Below are positions 1 through 9,105 of a stretch of DNA of 64,000 nucleotides, in pieces. The stretch is from Winogradskyella vincentii. GTDB lineage: Bacteria; Bacteroidota; Bacteroidia; Flavobacteriales; Flavobacteriaceae. The notes under the pieces were generated by a model that worked only from the letters and a program-made list of their open reading frames with translations, was not told where the DNA came from and searched no databases. The number at the start of each line of letters is the position of its first letter. Within the stretch, counting starts at the first letter, position 1. A program made the translations under genes and the position numbers. Location: the NCBI RefSeq assembly GCF_020166345.1, contig NZ_JAIUJS010000003.1:310001-374000 (forward strand), in the 5' to 3' direction.

Positions 1-1
1 T

Positions 2-43
2 GAAACCGCAAAAGGCACTTATAAAGAGCGTATAAAGGAATAA
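2..43 (+). CDS. efp: C-terminal end of a gene cut by the window edge, probably elongation factor P
   Basis: An open frame enters from the left edge and ends at a TAA directly before the ATG of the next gene. The visible peptide is ETAKGTYKERIKE. The end of elongation factor P typically has the form T-x-x-G-x-Y-x-x-R-[IV]-K, and this tail fits. In Flavobacteriaceae efp commonly precedes an LpxD-like gene and sucD, as seen here (established gene order, from memory). Only 13 residues are visible, so the name is an inference from tail plus synteny. EF-P relieves ribosome stalling at polyproline stretches. Confidence 0.55.
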   Translation, partial: ETAKGTYKERIKE

Positions 44-985
44 ATGAAATTTCCTGAAGTATATACCTTAAAACAGATTGCAGATTTAATTTCATGCAAA
101 TTTGTTGGTGAAGAAAACTTCCCAGTTCATGGTATAAATGAAATTCATGTTGTTGAACCAGGTGACATTGTATTTGTTGATCATCCAAAATACTATGATA
201 AGGCACTAGAATCAGCAGCCACCGTTGTTTTAATTAATAAAGAAGTAGAGTGTCCTAAAGGCAAAGCGCTTTTAATATCTGATGATCCATTTAGGGATTT
301 TAACAAACTCACACTTCATTTCAAACCATTTAAGTCTTCAAACGTTGCCGTTGCTACTGATGCTGATATCGGAAAAAGTACAATTGTTCAGCCAAATTGT
401 TTTATTGGTAATAATGTAAAAATTGGTGAAAATTGTGTCATTCATTCGAATGTAAGTATTTACGATGATACCATAATCGGTGATAATGTTACAATACACG
501 CAGGAACTGTTCTAGGCGCATCAGCATTTTATTATAAAAATAGACCTGAGGGGTACGATCAATTGATTTCTGGTGGTCGCGTTATTATTGAAGATAATGT
601 AGACATTGGGGCATTATGTACCATAGATAGAGGAGTCACAGGAGATACAACTATTGGTGAAGGTTCAAAATTAGATAACCAAATTCAAATTGGTCATGAC
701 ACAGTAATTGGGAAAAAGTGTTTAATAGCTTCGCAAACTGGTATTGCTGGTTGTGTGGTTGTAGAAGACAATGTTACGATTTGGGGACAAGTAGGTATTA
801 AAAGTGATGTTACAATTTCAAAAGGAACGGTAATATTTGCGCAAGCTGGTATAAATAAAACAACCGTTGAAGGTGTAACATATTTTGGATCACCTGCAAA
901 AGATGCACGTTCATTCTTTAAGGAAATGGCCTATGTTAAAAAGATTCCTGAGATATTAGAATTCATCAAAAAAAATACTAATTGA
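44..985 (+). CDS. LpxD-like UDP-3-O-acylglucosamine N-acyltransferase
   Basis: The 313-residue protein has an N-terminal domain of about 100 residues like the uridine-binding domain of LpxD. It is followed by a left-handed beta-helix of hexapeptide repeats (for example [19 protein letters not shown]) from about residue 105 to 275. LNDxxxIxH-type core sequence [14 protein letters not shown] carries the expected catalytic His at residue 218. LpxD transfers a 3-hydroxyacyl chain to UDP-acylglucosamine in lipid A synthesis on the inner face of the cytoplasmic membrane. Flavobacteria usually carry a canonical lpxD next to lpxC/fabZ and lpxA plus this second LpxD-like gene beside efp and sucD, so the exact acceptor is uncertain and no symbol is given. 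The start codon abuts the upstream stop, which implies co-transcription. Confidence 0.82.
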   Translation: MKFPEVYTLKQIADLISCKFVGEENFPVHGINEIHVVEPGDIVFVDHPKYYDKALESAATVVLINKEVECPKGKALLISDDPFRDFNKLTLHFKPFKSSNVAVATDADIGKSTIVQPNCFIGNNVKIGENCVIHSNVSIYDDTIIGDNVTIHAGTVLGASAFYYKNRPEGYDQLISGGRVIIEDNVDIGALCTIDRGVTGDTTIGEGSKLDNQIQIGHDTVIGKKCLIASQTGIAGCVVVEDNVTIWGQVGIKSDVTISKGTVIFAQAGINKTTVEGVTYFGSPAKDARSFFKEMAYVKKIPEILEFIKKNTN

Positions 986-1013
986 TTCCCTTTACATTTA
1001 TGTTAAGAAGAAT

Positions 1014-1021
1014 TATTTTTG
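1014..1021 (+). promoter_or_regulatory. Probable -7 element of the sucD promoter
   Basis: TATTTTTG matches the Bacteroidota consensus TAnnTTTG and is followed by GC, as is common in this group. It lies 36 bases before the sucD start. No TTG is correctly spaced upstream, so only the -7 box is supported. Confidence 0.5.
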
Positions 1022-1056
1022 CACTCTAAATAAATAAACCATAAAAAATTATCTAA

Positions 1057-1926
1057 ATGAGCGTATTAGTCAATAAAGATTCAAAAATTATTGTTCAAGG
1101 ATTTACTGGAAGCGAAGGTACATTCCATGCTGGTCAAATGATTGAGTATGGTACAAATGTAGTTGGAGGTGTTACACCAGGCAAAGGAGGTCAAACTCAT
1201 TTAGATAGACCTGTGTTTAATACAGTTTCTGAAGCGGTTGAAAAAGTAGGAGCAGATACAACAATAATTTTCGTACCACCAGCGTTTGCTGCAGATGCTA
1301 TTATGGAAGCTGCAGATGCAGGTATAAAAGTAATTATAACAATTACAGAGGGAATTCCTGTTGCTGATATGATTAAAGCTGCAGATTATATAAAAGATAA
1401 AGGTAGTCGCTTAGTAGGCCCTAATTGTCCTGGAGTAATCACACCAGGAGAAGCTAAGGTTGGTATTATGCCTGGGTTTGTATTTAAAAAAGGTAAAGTG
1501 GGTATTGTATCTAAATCTGGTACATTAACATATGAGGCTGCAGACCAGGTTGTAAAGCAAGGATTAGGAATTACCACTGCTATTGGTATAGGAGGGGATC
1601 CAATTATTGGAACAACTACTAAAGAAGCTGTAGAGTTATTAATTAACGATCCGGAAACTAAAGCGGTTGTAATGATTGGAGAAATTGGCGGTCAGTTAGA
1701 GGCAGATGCTGCTAATTGGTATAAAGAAAGTGGAAGCAAAAAACCAGTTGTAGGTTTCATTGCTGGAGAAACTGCACCTGCAGGAAGAACTATGGGTCAT
1801 GCTGGTGCCATTGTAGGAGGTAGTGATGATACAGCTCAAGCTAAAAAGAAAATTATGAGAGCCTGTGGCATTCACGTAGTTGATTCGCCTGCTGAAATTG
1901 GTAAAAAAGTAGCTGAAGTTCTTTAA
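1057..1926 (+). CDS. sucD: Succinyl-CoA synthetase (ADP-forming) alpha subunit
   Basis: The 289-residue product has the normal length for SucD. The N-terminal Rossmann CoA-binding domain contains [13 protein letters not shown]. The phospho-histidine loop reads [11 protein letters not shown], with the active His at residue 248, equivalent to His246 of the E. coli enzyme. The enzyme converts succinyl-CoA to succinate with formation of ATP or GTP in the TCA cycle, as a heterotetramer with SucC. No sucC is next to it in this window, which is usual for Flavobacteriaceae. A -7 box upstream and a strong terminator downstream suggest it can be transcribed alone. Confidence 0.97.
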   Translation: MSVLVNKDSKIIVQGFTGSEGTFHAGQMIEYGTNVVGGVTPGKGGQTHLDRPVFNTVSEAVEKVGADTTIIFVPPAFAADAIMEAADAGIKVIITITEGIPVADMIKAADYIKDKGSRLVGPNCPGVITPGEAKVGIMPGFVFKKGKVGIVSKSGTLTYEAADQVVKQGLGITTAIGIGGDPIIGTTTKEAVELLINDPETKAVVMIGEIGGQLEADAANWYKESGSKKPVVGFIAGETAPAGRTMGHAGAIVGGSDDTAQAKKKIMRACGIHVVDSPAEIGKKVAEVL

Positions 1927-1949
1927 AATTCAGTGATTTATAAAAGTTA

Positions 1950-1980
1950 AAAACCTTACAAAATCTTGTGAGGTTTTTTT
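1950..1980 (+). terminator. Rho-independent terminator after sucD
   Basis: A 10-base-pair stem (AACCTTACAA with TTGTGAGGTT, one T-G pair) with a 4-base loop is followed by a run of T. It lies about 25 bases after the sucD stop. Confidence 0.85.
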
Positions 1981-2003
1981 ATGTCGCCGTAATTTGTAAT
2001 TAT

Positions 2004-2011
2004 TATATTTG
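2004..2011 (+). promoter_or_regulatory. Probable -7 element of the fabG promoter
   Basis: TATATTTG matches TAnnTTTG exactly and lies 46 bases before the fabG ATG, after the sucD terminator. A correctly spaced TTG is not seen. Confidence 0.5.
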
Positions 2012-2057
2012 AGAGAAGTAATTAATAGATTATAAACTAACTAATCATAAAACTAAT

Positions 2058-2804
2058 ATGAAACTATTAGAAGGAAAAACCGCTATCATAACTGGTGCAA
2101 GTAGAGGAATTGGTAAAGGTATTGCTGAAGTATTTGCAGATCATGGTGCAAATGTGGCTTTCACGTATAGCTCATCTGTAGAAGCTGCAAATGCTCTTGA
2201 AAAAGATTTAAATGATAGAGGTATCAAAGCCAAAGGTTATCAAAGTAATGCAGCTAGTTTTGATGAAGCACAAAAATTAGCTGAAGATGTGTTGGCTGAA
2301 TTTGGATCTATTGATATACTGGTAAATAATGCTGGTATTACAAAAGACAATTTATTAATGCGAATGGGTGAGGAGGATTTCGACAAGGTAATTGAGGTAA
2401 ACCTCAAATCTGTTTTTAATATGACAAAGGCTGTACAACGGACTATGTTAAAGCAGCGAAAAGGATCAATCATAAATATGAGTTCTGTTGTAGGAGTGAA
2501 AGGTAATGCTGGTCAGACAAATTATGCAGCTTCTAAGGCTGGTATTATTGGTTTTTCTAAGTCGGTTGCATTAGAGCTTGGTTCTAGGAATATTAGAAGT
2601 AATGTTATAGCTCCAGGGTTTATAGAAACTGAAATGACAGCTAAACTCGATGAAGAAACAGTTAAAGGTTGGCGTGCAGCAATACCATTAAAAAGAGGTG
2701 GAACACCAGAGGATATTGCAAACGCATGTGTTTATCTAGCCAGTGATCTAAGTTCTTATGTTACAGGTCAAACTTTAAATGTTGATGGCGGTATGCTAAC
2801 TTAA
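2058..2804 (+). CDS. fabG: 3-oxoacyl-[acyl-carrier-protein] reductase
   Basis: The 248 residues form a classical short-chain dehydrogenase. The NADPH-binding TGASRGIGKG is near residue 13, NNAG near residue 90, and the catalytic Tyr156 and Lys160 sit in NYAASKAG. The length and the ending VTGQTLNVDGGM are typical of FabG, which reduces 3-oxoacyl-ACP in each fatty acid elongation cycle in the cytoplasm. Other SDRs share the fold, but overall sequence character and length favour FabG. It follows a terminator and has its own -7 box, and it may be read together with the membrane protein that starts 37 bases downstream. Confidence 0.9.
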   Translation: MKLLEGKTAIITGASRGIGKGIAEVFADHGANVAFTYSSSVEAANALEKDLNDRGIKAKGYQSNAASFDEAQKLAEDVLAEFGSIDILVNNAGITKDNLLMRMGEEDFDKVIEVNLKSVFNMTKAVQRTMLKQRKGSIINMSSVVGVKGNAGQTNYAASKAGIIGFSKSVALELGSRNIRSNVIAPGFIETEMTAKLDEETVKGWRAAIPLKRGGTPEDIANACVYLASDLSSYVTGQTLNVDGGMLT

Positions 2805-2841
2805 TATAAAGCATGTAGTCTATTTATATGACTACACAATT

Positions 2842-4875
2842 ATGCAGACAGAAACGATTATATATATCATTATTGCTGGTATAGCAGCGCTTTCATTAGC
2901 GCTGTTTCAGTATATATATAAATCGAAAATCAAAGGATTCCTAAGATATGTATTGTTTAGTTTAAGAGCATTGGCAATATTTGGAATTTTACTTTTACTG
3001 ATAAACCCAAAGTTTGAATCTGCTACATATTTTAATGAAAAACCAACATTGGTCATTGCTTTAGATAATTCTGAATCTATTAAATATTTAGAGCAAGATT
3101 CTGTGGCTTTAGAAGTCATTGGAAGGATTTTGGAAAACCCAAAAATTCAGCGACGGTTTAATGTAGATCAATATAGCTTTGGAAAAAACATAAAAGTTTT
3201 TGATAGCATTTCATTTTCTGAGCGCCAATCTAATGCTTCGGGAGCTTTAAAACAACTACAAGAGGTTTATAAAAATAAAACAGCACCCATTGTATTTATT
3301 TCTGATGGCAACCAAACTCTAGGCTCAGATTATAGTTATGTAGCTAATACATTCAATCAGCCTGTTTATCCTTTGATTTTGGGAGACTCAACGGTTTATT
3401 CAGATTTAAGAATTAAGCAACTTAACGTAAATAGGTATACATTTTTAAAGAATCGTTTTCCAGTAGAAATTATTTTAAGTTATACAGGTGAGGAATATGT
3501 AAATTCCGAACTAAAGATTTGGAGAGGCAATTCAGTTGTATTTAGAAAGCAACTTCAATTTGATAATATTAAGACTTCTGAAATAGTTAATACAACCTTG
3601 CTTGCCAATAGTGTAGGGATTAAAACATTTAGAGTTGAAATTGTTCCGTTGAACCAAGAAAAAAACAAGATTAATAATTATAAAAATTTTGCTGTTGAGG
3701 TCATTGACCAGAAGACAAATATTGCCATAGTATACGATCAATTGCATCCGGATTTAGGTGTGCTTAAAAAGGCAATAGAAAGTAATGAACAGAGAAGTGT
3801 AAGTATTTTAAAACCTAATGAATATTTAAACCAAATTAATGATTTTCAATTAGTTATTTTATATCAGCCAAATAATAACTTTAATATGATTCTTAATCAA
3901 ATAAAGCGCCAGAATTTAAATACATTTATAATTACTGGATCTGGTACTGATTATGAGTTTATTAATAACACGCATTTAAAAGTATTATGGGAAATATCAA
4001 ATCAAACTGAAGATTTTCAACCAGAATTAAATAGAAATTTCAACACATTTATAATTGATAATATAACATTTGAGGATTACCCACCATTAAAATCGGAATT
4101 TGGTGGATTTAATTTCTTGGTTCCTGCAGATGTGATTTTGTATAAGACAGTAAATGGTATAAATACTGGTGATGCCATGTTGGCCACCTATGCCTTTGAT
4201 AATATGAAACATGCCGTTTTAGTTGGCGAAGGTATTTGGCGCTGGAGAGCTCAAACATATTTAGACACGGAAAGCTTTACGGATTTTGACAATTTTATTG
4301 GTAAACTGATTCAATACTTAAGTTCCAACAAAAAACGTAAAAGGTTAAACGTTGATTATAAATCATTTTATAATGGAAACGATGATGTTATTATTTCAGC
4401 TCAGTATTTCAACGAAAATTATGAATTTGATACCAAAGCCTCATTGAATATTCAATTAAAGAACAATGATACTTCTGAAACGAGGGAAATACCACTTTTA
4501 TTAGATGGATCAAACTACACTGTAGACTTAAGTGCTATTGATGCAGGAGAGTATGATTTTAGAATATCTCATAGTGCTGAAGCAATATCGTTTTCAGGTC
4601 AGTTTAGAATATTAGACTATAATGTTGAGCAGCAGTTTCTAAATGCAGATATCAGTAAATTAAATTTACTTGCTGAGAATACAGATGGTAAGGCTTATTA
4701 CCCTTCAGAATCAGCCTTATTTATAGATGAATTATTAACAGATAATAGATATTCAACTATTCAAAAAAGCACTAAAAATATCGTACCTTTGATAGATTGG
4801 AAATATCTGCTTGGTATTATAGCAATATGCTTATTTGTCGAGTGGTTTTTAAGAAAATATAACGGTTTAATTTAA
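2842..4875 (+). CDS. Membrane-anchored von Willebrand A-type domain protein
   Basis: The protein has 677 residues. Two hydrophobic helices lie at about residues 5-25 and 35-58 and one near the C-terminus (WKYLLGIIAICLFVEWFLRK), leaving a large segment between them on the outer side of the membrane. After the second helix the sequence has ALDNSESIKYL, a MIDAS-like D-x-S-x-S, and later VFISDGNQT, the usual later vWA motif, so a vWA fold at about residues 65-185 is supported. Beta-rich segments follow. The topology resembles BatA-like and glutamine-amidotransferase-like membrane proteins of Bacteroidota. The substrate is unknown. It is 12 bases from the next gene, so the two are probably co-transcribed. 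Confidence 0.7.
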   Translation: MQTETIIYIIIAGIAALSLALFQYIYKSKIKGFLRYVLFSLRALAIFGILLLLINPKFESATYFNEKPTLVIALDNSESIKYLEQDSVALEVIGRILENPKIQRRFNVDQYSFGKNIKVFDSISFSERQSNASGALKQLQEVYKNKTAPIVFISDGNQTLGSDYSYVANTFNQPVYPLILGDSTVYSDLRIKQLNVNRYTFLKNRFPVEIILSYTGEEYVNSELKIWRGNSVVFRKQLQFDNIKTSEIVNTTLLANSVGIKTFRVEIVPLNQEKNKINNYKNFAVEVIDQKTNIAIVYDQLHPDLGVLKKAIESNEQRSVSILKPNEYLNQINDFQLVILYQPNNNFNMILNQIKRQNLNTFIITGSGTDYEFINNTHLKVLWEISNQTEDFQPELNRNFNTFIIDNITFEDYPPLKSEFGGFNFLVPADVILYKTVNGINTGDAMLATYAFDNMKHAVLVGEGIWRWRAQTYLDTESFTDFDNFIGKLIQYLSSNKKRKRLNVDYKSFYNGNDDVIISAQYFNENYEFDTKASLNIQLKNNDTSETREIPLLLDGSNYTVDLSAIDAGEYDFRISHSAEAISFSGQFRILDYNVEQQFLNADISKLNLLAENTDGKAYYPSESALFIDELLTDNRYSTIQKSTKNIVPLIDWKYLLGIIAICLFVEWFLRKYNGLI

Positions 4876-4887
4876 ATATAATTTGAA

Positions 4888-5703
4888 ATGGAAAAATTAC
4901 CAAAAATCGGATTACCGATTTTAATAGGAATAATTATTTTAGTAATTGTTGTAGCTAAATCAGCTGTGACTATTGATTCTGGTGAAGCAGGCGTATTATT
5001 TAAAACCTTTGGAGAAGGAGTTGTAGTGGATGAACCACCAATGGGAGAAGGTTTTCATATTGTGGCACCTTGGAATAAAGTATATATTTACGAAGTACGT
5101 CAGCAAGAGTTGTTCGAAAAAATGAAAGTATTATCATCAAATGGATTGGAAATTCAAATTGATGCTTCTGCTTGGTATGAACCTGTTTACAACGAGTTAG
5201 GGAATTTGCACCAGTCTATTGGACAAGGTTATTTGCAACGCGTTATTCAACCTGCAATTCGTAGTGCAGCTAGGAGTGTTATTGGGCGTTATACACCAGA
5301 CGATTTGTATTCAACTAAACGTGATGCAATTCAAGTTGAAATTTTTCAAGAAACTAAGAAAATACTTGATAAACAATATGTTCAATTAAATGAAGTGTTA
5401 GTAAGGGATGTAACTTTACCTCCAACAATCAAAGAAGCGATTGAACGTAAATTAAAGCAAGAACAAGAATCTTTAGAATATGAATTTAGATTAGTAACTG
5501 CAGAAAAAGAAGCTGAAAAACAAATTATTGAAGCAGAAGGAAAAGCTCAAGCAAATAAAATCCTAAGTGCTTCTTTGACTGACAAAATACTCCAGGATAA
5601 AGGAATTGAAGCCACGATAAAGCTTTCAGAATCGCCTAATAGTAAAGTGATTGTTATTGGTTCTGGTGATAGCGGAATGCCAATTATACTAGGTAATCAA
5701 TAA
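4888..5703 (+). CDS. SPFH/prohibitin-family membrane protein
   Basis: The 271-residue protein begins with a single hydrophobic segment (about residues 7-24). An SPFH/Band 7 domain follows, with IDSGEAGVLFKTFGEG and VRDVTLPPTIKEAIERKLKQEQE, then an Ala/Glu-rich coiled coil (EKEAEKQIIEAEGKAQANKIL) typical of prohibitins and HflC/HflK. Family members form ring-shaped scaffolds at membranes and often control membrane proteases such as FtsH. The precise role here is not known. It lies just after the vWA-type membrane protein. The histidine leader region starts about 20 bases after the stop, with its own promoter. Confidence 0.88.
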   Translation: MEKLPKIGLPILIGIIILVIVVAKSAVTIDSGEAGVLFKTFGEGVVVDEPPMGEGFHIVAPWNKVYIYEVRQQELFEKMKVLSSNGLEIQIDASAWYEPVYNELGNLHQSIGQGYLQRVIQPAIRSAARSVIGRYTPDDLYSTKRDAIQVEIFQETKKILDKQYVQLNEVLVRDVTLPPTIKEAIERKLKQEQESLEYEFRLVTAEKEAEKQIIEAEGKAQANKILSASLTDKILQDKGIEATIKLSESPNSKVIVIGSGDSGMPIILGNQ

Positions 5704-5720
5704 AAATTTTTGTTAAACAC

Positions 5721-5752
5721 TTGGAATTGTAAAATTATTTTCACAAACTTTG
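5721..5752 (+). promoter_or_regulatory. Probable promoter of the histidine operon
   Basis: TTG at 5721-5723 is separated by 21 bases from AAACTTTG at 5745-5752, one mismatch from the Bacteroidota -7 consensus TAnnTTTG. Initiation about 7 bases downstream would give a short leader just before the leader-peptide ATG at 5770. The -7 box is imperfect, so the call is moderate. Confidence 0.5.
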
Positions 5753-5769
5753 TTTCAACAAATTAAGTA

Positions 5770-5823
5770 ATGAATAACAATCAATTACATCATCATTTTC
5801 ATAGTAACGCTCAAGCGTGGTGA
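5770..5823 (+). CDS. Histidine operon leader peptide (17 codons)
   Basis: The small frame reads MNNNQLHHHFHSNAQAW. Four of five consecutive codons (5788-5802) are CAT for histidine, which is far above chance. It sits directly upstream of an intrinsic terminator and of hisG. In classical attenuation, ribosome pausing at His codons when charged tRNA-His is scarce prevents terminator formation. The last codons (5810-5820) double as the 5' arm of an antiterminator. The peptide itself is unlikely to have a function. Confidence 0.85.
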   Translation: MNNNQLHHHFHSNAQAW

Positions 5824-5887
5824 GGATGTATTGATTAATTTCAAAATATATATTAAAACCCGTTTGAGAACATCAAATGGGTTTTTT
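5810..5887 (+). promoter_or_regulatory. Histidine attenuator: antiterminator and terminator
   Basis: Terminator: AACCCGTTTGA (5857-5867) pairs with TCAAATGGGTT (5873-5883), loop GAACA, followed by T residues, giving 11 pairs with one G-T. Antiterminator: CTCAAGCG plus GG (5810-5820, one bulged T) pairs with CCCGTTTGAG (5859-5868), 10 pairs that consume the 5' arm of the terminator. The structures are mutually exclusive. A ribosome that reaches the leader stop at 5821-5823 covers 5810-5820, so the terminator forms. One stalled at the first His codons leaves it free, so transcription continues into hisG. Confidence 0.85.
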
Positions 5888-5928
5888 ATTTAAAGCTTAT
5901 GGTGTTTTCAAACTAACCAAAACTTAAA

Positions 5929-6786
5929 ATGAATAAATTAAAAATTGCGGTACAAAAGTCCGGAAGATTAAACGAAGATTCTTTAAGAATATTAAAACAA
6001 ATTGGGATTTCCATAGATAATGGCAAGGATCAGTTAAAAGCCTCTGCTCGAAACTTCCCTTTAGAGGTCTTTTACCTTAGAAATGGAGATATTCCTCAAT
6101 ATCTTAAGGATGGCGTCGTAGATGCCGCTATTATCGGAGAGAATGTATTAATAGAAAAAGGAAAGGATATAACAATTGTTGAAAAACTTGGATTTTCAAA
6201 GTGTCGAGTATCCATTGCTGTTCCAAAATCTTCTAATGCTAAAAACTTAAAAGATCTAGAAGGAAAAAGAATTGCAACATCCTATCCAAATACGGTTAAT
6301 CAGATCTTAGAAAAAGATGGTGTCAAAGCAAACTTGCATATCATCAACGGTTCTGTTGAAATCGCCCCAAATATTGGATTGGCGGATGGAATTTGTGACA
6401 TTGTTTCTAGCGGAAGCACTTTATTTAAAAACGGATTAAAGGAGATTGAGGTCCTTTTAAAATCTGAAGCTGTATTAGCAACCTCTCCGAAAATTTCTGA
6501 AGAGAATCAAGCGATAATTGATAAAATACAGTTTCGACTAAAATCGGTTTTAAGAGGAAGAGAAAATAAATACGTCTTATTAAATGCACCAAACGATAAA
6601 CTTGATAGGATTATAAATATTTTACCTGGTATGAATAGTCCAACGATTTTGCCATTGGCAAAAGAAGGATGGAGTTCTTTGCACTCAGTAATCAATAAGA
6701 ATGATTTCTGGAATGTAATTGATGAACTTAAAGCAAATGGTGCTGAAGGTATTCTTGTATGTCCAATAGAAAATATGGTATTGTAG
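5929..6786 (+). CDS. hisG: ATP phosphoribosyltransferase, long form
   Basis: The 285-residue protein catalyses the first step of histidine synthesis, joining ATP and PRPP to give phosphoribosyl-ATP. It starts KIAVQKSGRL and contains DGICDIVSSGSTLFKNGL, the PRPP-binding region (about residues 150-170). The length shows the long form, with a C-terminal ACT-like domain of about 75 residues (from about 210) that binds histidine for feedback inhibition. Long-form HisG works as a hexamer without HisZ. The gene follows the attenuator and heads an eight-gene operon, so it is controlled both by attenuation and by product inhibition. Confidence 0.97.
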   Translation: MNKLKIAVQKSGRLNEDSLRILKQIGISIDNGKDQLKASARNFPLEVFYLRNGDIPQYLKDGVVDAAIIGENVLIEKGKDITIVEKLGFSKCRVSIAVPKSSNAKNLKDLEGKRIATSYPNTVNQILEKDGVKANLHIINGSVEIAPNIGLADGICDIVSSGSTLFKNGLKEIEVLLKSEAVLATSPKISEENQAIIDKIQFRLKSVLRGRENKYVLLNAPNDKLDRIINILPGMNSPTILPLAKEGWSSLHSVINKNDFWNVIDELKANGAEGILVCPIENMVL

Positions 6787-6787
6787 T

Positions 6788-8074
6788 ATGAAGCTGATCG
6801 AAAATCTAAAGCGAAGTGAATGGTCCCAGGTATTGAGGCGCCCTACAAAATCTGTCGACGATATTGAGAATATAGTTAATGACGTTTTTTCAGCTGTTAA
6901 AGCTAATGGTGATAACGCAATTAAGTCTTATACTGCTAAGTTTGACAACGTCGAGCTAGACGATATTGAAGTTACTAAAACTGAAATAGAAGAAGCATCA
7001 GAGCGTGTTACCAAAGAATTGAAGAAAGCCATAAAGCTTGCCAAAAAGAATATAAAACAGTTTCACAAAGCACAGCAAACGGATAAGGTGTTTCTCAAAA
7101 CAATGAGAGGTGTAAAATGCTGGCAAGAGAAAAGACCTATTCAGAAAGTTGGTCTTTACATACCAGGTGGCACTGCACCATTATTTTCAACAGTATTAAT
7201 GCTGGCTATTCCTGCAAATATTGCTGGTTGTAGCGACATTGTTTTGTGCTCACCACCTAATAGTGAAGGTAAGATAGCCGATGAAATATTATACACCGCT
7301 AAACTATGTGGTGTCACTAAAGTTATAAAGGTTGGTGGTATTCAGGCCATTGCAGGTCTTACCTTTGGTACAGAATCTATTCCTCAGGTTTATAAAATAT
7401 TTGGCCCAGGAAACCAATATGTAACAGTTGCAAAACAAATTGCTACCAAATATGGTGTAGCTATAGATATGCCTGCAGGACCTAGTGAGTTACTAGTAAT
7501 GGCAGATGAATCAGCTAATCCTGCTTATGTGGCTTCAGACTTGCTAAGTCAGGCGGAACATGGTTCAGACAGTCAGGTGATTTTAGTTACTACTTCAAAA
7601 AAGTTTGCCGAAAAGGTTAATTCTGAAGTTGAGTCTCAACTTGAAGTTTTGCCAAGAAAAGAAATGGCTACTGATGCCATAAATAATTCGAAATCAATTG
7701 TTGTTAAAGATTTCAAGACAGCATTAGATTTAATAGATGAATATGGGCCAGAGCATTTTATTGTTGCGACAAATGATGATGACTACTTTGTTGAGAACAT
7801 CGGAAATGCAGGTTCAGTTTTTATTGGTAATTATACACCAGAAAGTGCTGGAGATTATGCTTCTGGGACAAATCATACTTTACCGACAAATGGGTTTTCT
7901 AAGGCATATTCAGGAGTAAATCTAGACAGTTTCCAAAAGAGTATGACCTTTCAGAAAATTTCCCAAAAGGGAATTAAAAATATCGGTCCAGCTATAGAGT
8001 TAATGGCTGAAGCAGAAGGATTACAGGCACACAAAAATGCTGTGACCTTGCGTTTAAAAGATTTAGAATCATGA
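6788..8074 (+). CDS. hisD: Histidinol dehydrogenase
   Basis: The 428 residues match the family length. Signature sequences include QKVGLYIPGGTAPLFSTVLMLAIPA, the glycine-rich KVGGIQAIAGLTFGTESIPQVYKIFGPGN region (quoted in parts: KVGGIQAIAGL and KIFGPGNQYV), and SQAEHGSDSQ with zinc and catalytic residues. It oxidises L-histidinol to L-histidine in two NAD-dependent steps, the last reactions of the pathway. It begins two bases after the hisG stop and overlaps hisC by four bases (ATGA), which indicates translational coupling. Confidence 0.97.
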   Translation: MKLIENLKRSEWSQVLRRPTKSVDDIENIVNDVFSAVKANGDNAIKSYTAKFDNVELDDIEVTKTEIEEASERVTKELKKAIKLAKKNIKQFHKAQQTDKVFLKTMRGVKCWQEKRPIQKVGLYIPGGTAPLFSTVLMLAIPANIAGCSDIVLCSPPNSEGKIADEILYTAKLCGVTKVIKVGGIQAIAGLTFGTESIPQVYKIFGPGNQYVTVAKQIATKYGVAIDMPAGPSELLVMADESANPAYVASDLLSQAEHGSDSQVILVTTSKKFAEKVNSEVESQLEVLPRKEMATDAINNSKSIVVKDFKTALDLIDEYGPEHFIVATNDDDYFVENIGNAGSVFIGNYTPESAGDYASGTNHTLPTNGFSKAYSGVNLDSFQKSMTFQKISQKGIKNIGPAIELMAEAEGLQAHKNAVTLRLKDLES

Positions 8075-9105
8075 AAATAGAAAATCTTTTACGAGAAAAT
8101 ATTAAGACTATTAAAGCCTATTCTTCTGCGAGGGATGAATATAAAAATGCTTCTGCAGATATGGTCTTTATTGATGCCAACGAGAATCCGTTTAAGACCA
8201 ATGTAAATCGTTATCCAGACCCTCAACAGACGAAAGTGAAGCAACGATTAGCTGAAATCAAAGGCGTTTCCACAACTCAAATCCTTTTAGGTAATGGTAG
8301 TGACGAAGTTCTGGATCTTATTTTTAGAGCGTTTTGCGAACCTAATTATGATAATGTTATCACTTTACCACCAACTTATGGAATGTATAAAGTGTTGGCT
8401 GATTTAAATGCTGTTGACATCATTTCGGTAGAATTAGATAATGATTTTGAACCAAAAGTTGATGAAATCCTTGCTGTTCAGAATAACAATTCTAAGTTAT
8501 TATTCTTGTGTTCACCAAACAATCCAACAGCAAATAGCTTTAATTCTAAAAAGGTAGAACAGTTAATAAGAGAATTCAACGGTATTGTAGTTATTGATGA
8601 AGCCTATATCGATTTTTCATCCCAAGAGAGTTGGCTTGGTAGACTGAATGAATTTCCAAATCTTATAGTAACCCAGACCTTGTCAAAAGCCTATGGTTTA
8701 GCCGGAATCAGGCTAGGAATTTGCTATGCTTCAGGATTTATTATTTCTGTTCTTAATAAGATAAAACCACCTTATAATGTGAATCAGCTAACGCAAGACA
8801 AAGCACTTGAACGTTTAAATGAAATTAAGGAAGTAGAGGACCAGATAGCTTCAATTTTAAAGGAACGTGATTTACTCATTTCTGAATTAAACAGTATTTC
8901 AATCATAAAGACGATTTATCCATCAGATGCCAATTTTGTGTTAGCAAAAGTAGATGAAGCAGACCTTCGCTATAAACAATTGATTGATAAAGGCATTGTA
9001 GTAAGAAATAGAACTACACAACCTTTGTGCAAAAATTGCTTGCGATTTACTGTAGGAACACCAAATGAGAATAAGACGTTAATTAAAATATTAAATGAAC
9101 TATAA
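8071..9105 (+). CDS. hisC: Histidinol-phosphate aminotransferase
   Basis: This 344-residue PLP-dependent fold-type I aminotransferase has PNNPTAN near residue 150, VIDEAYIDF near 180 and the Schiff-base lysine at residue 206 in TLSKAYGLAGIRLG. It converts imidazole acetol phosphate to histidinol phosphate with glutamate as amino donor. The start overlaps the hisD stop in ATGA. A 100-bp palindromic repeat begins at the base after its stop and separates it from hisB. Confidence 0.96.
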   Translation: MKIENLLRENIKTIKAYSSARDEYKNASADMVFIDANENPFKTNVNRYPDPQQTKVKQRLAEIKGVSTTQILLGNGSDEVLDLIFRAFCEPNYDNVITLPPTYGMYKVLADLNAVDIISVELDNDFEPKVDEILAVQNNNSKLLFLCSPNNPTANSFNSKKVEQLIREFNGIVVIDEAYIDFSSQESWLGRLNEFPNLIVTQTLSKAYGLAGIRLGICYASGFIISVLNKIKPPYNVNQLTQDKALERLNEIKEVEDQIASILKERDLLISELNSISIIKTIYPSDANFVLAKVDEADLRYKQLIDKGIVVRNRTTQPLCKNCLRFTVGTPNENKTLIKILNEL

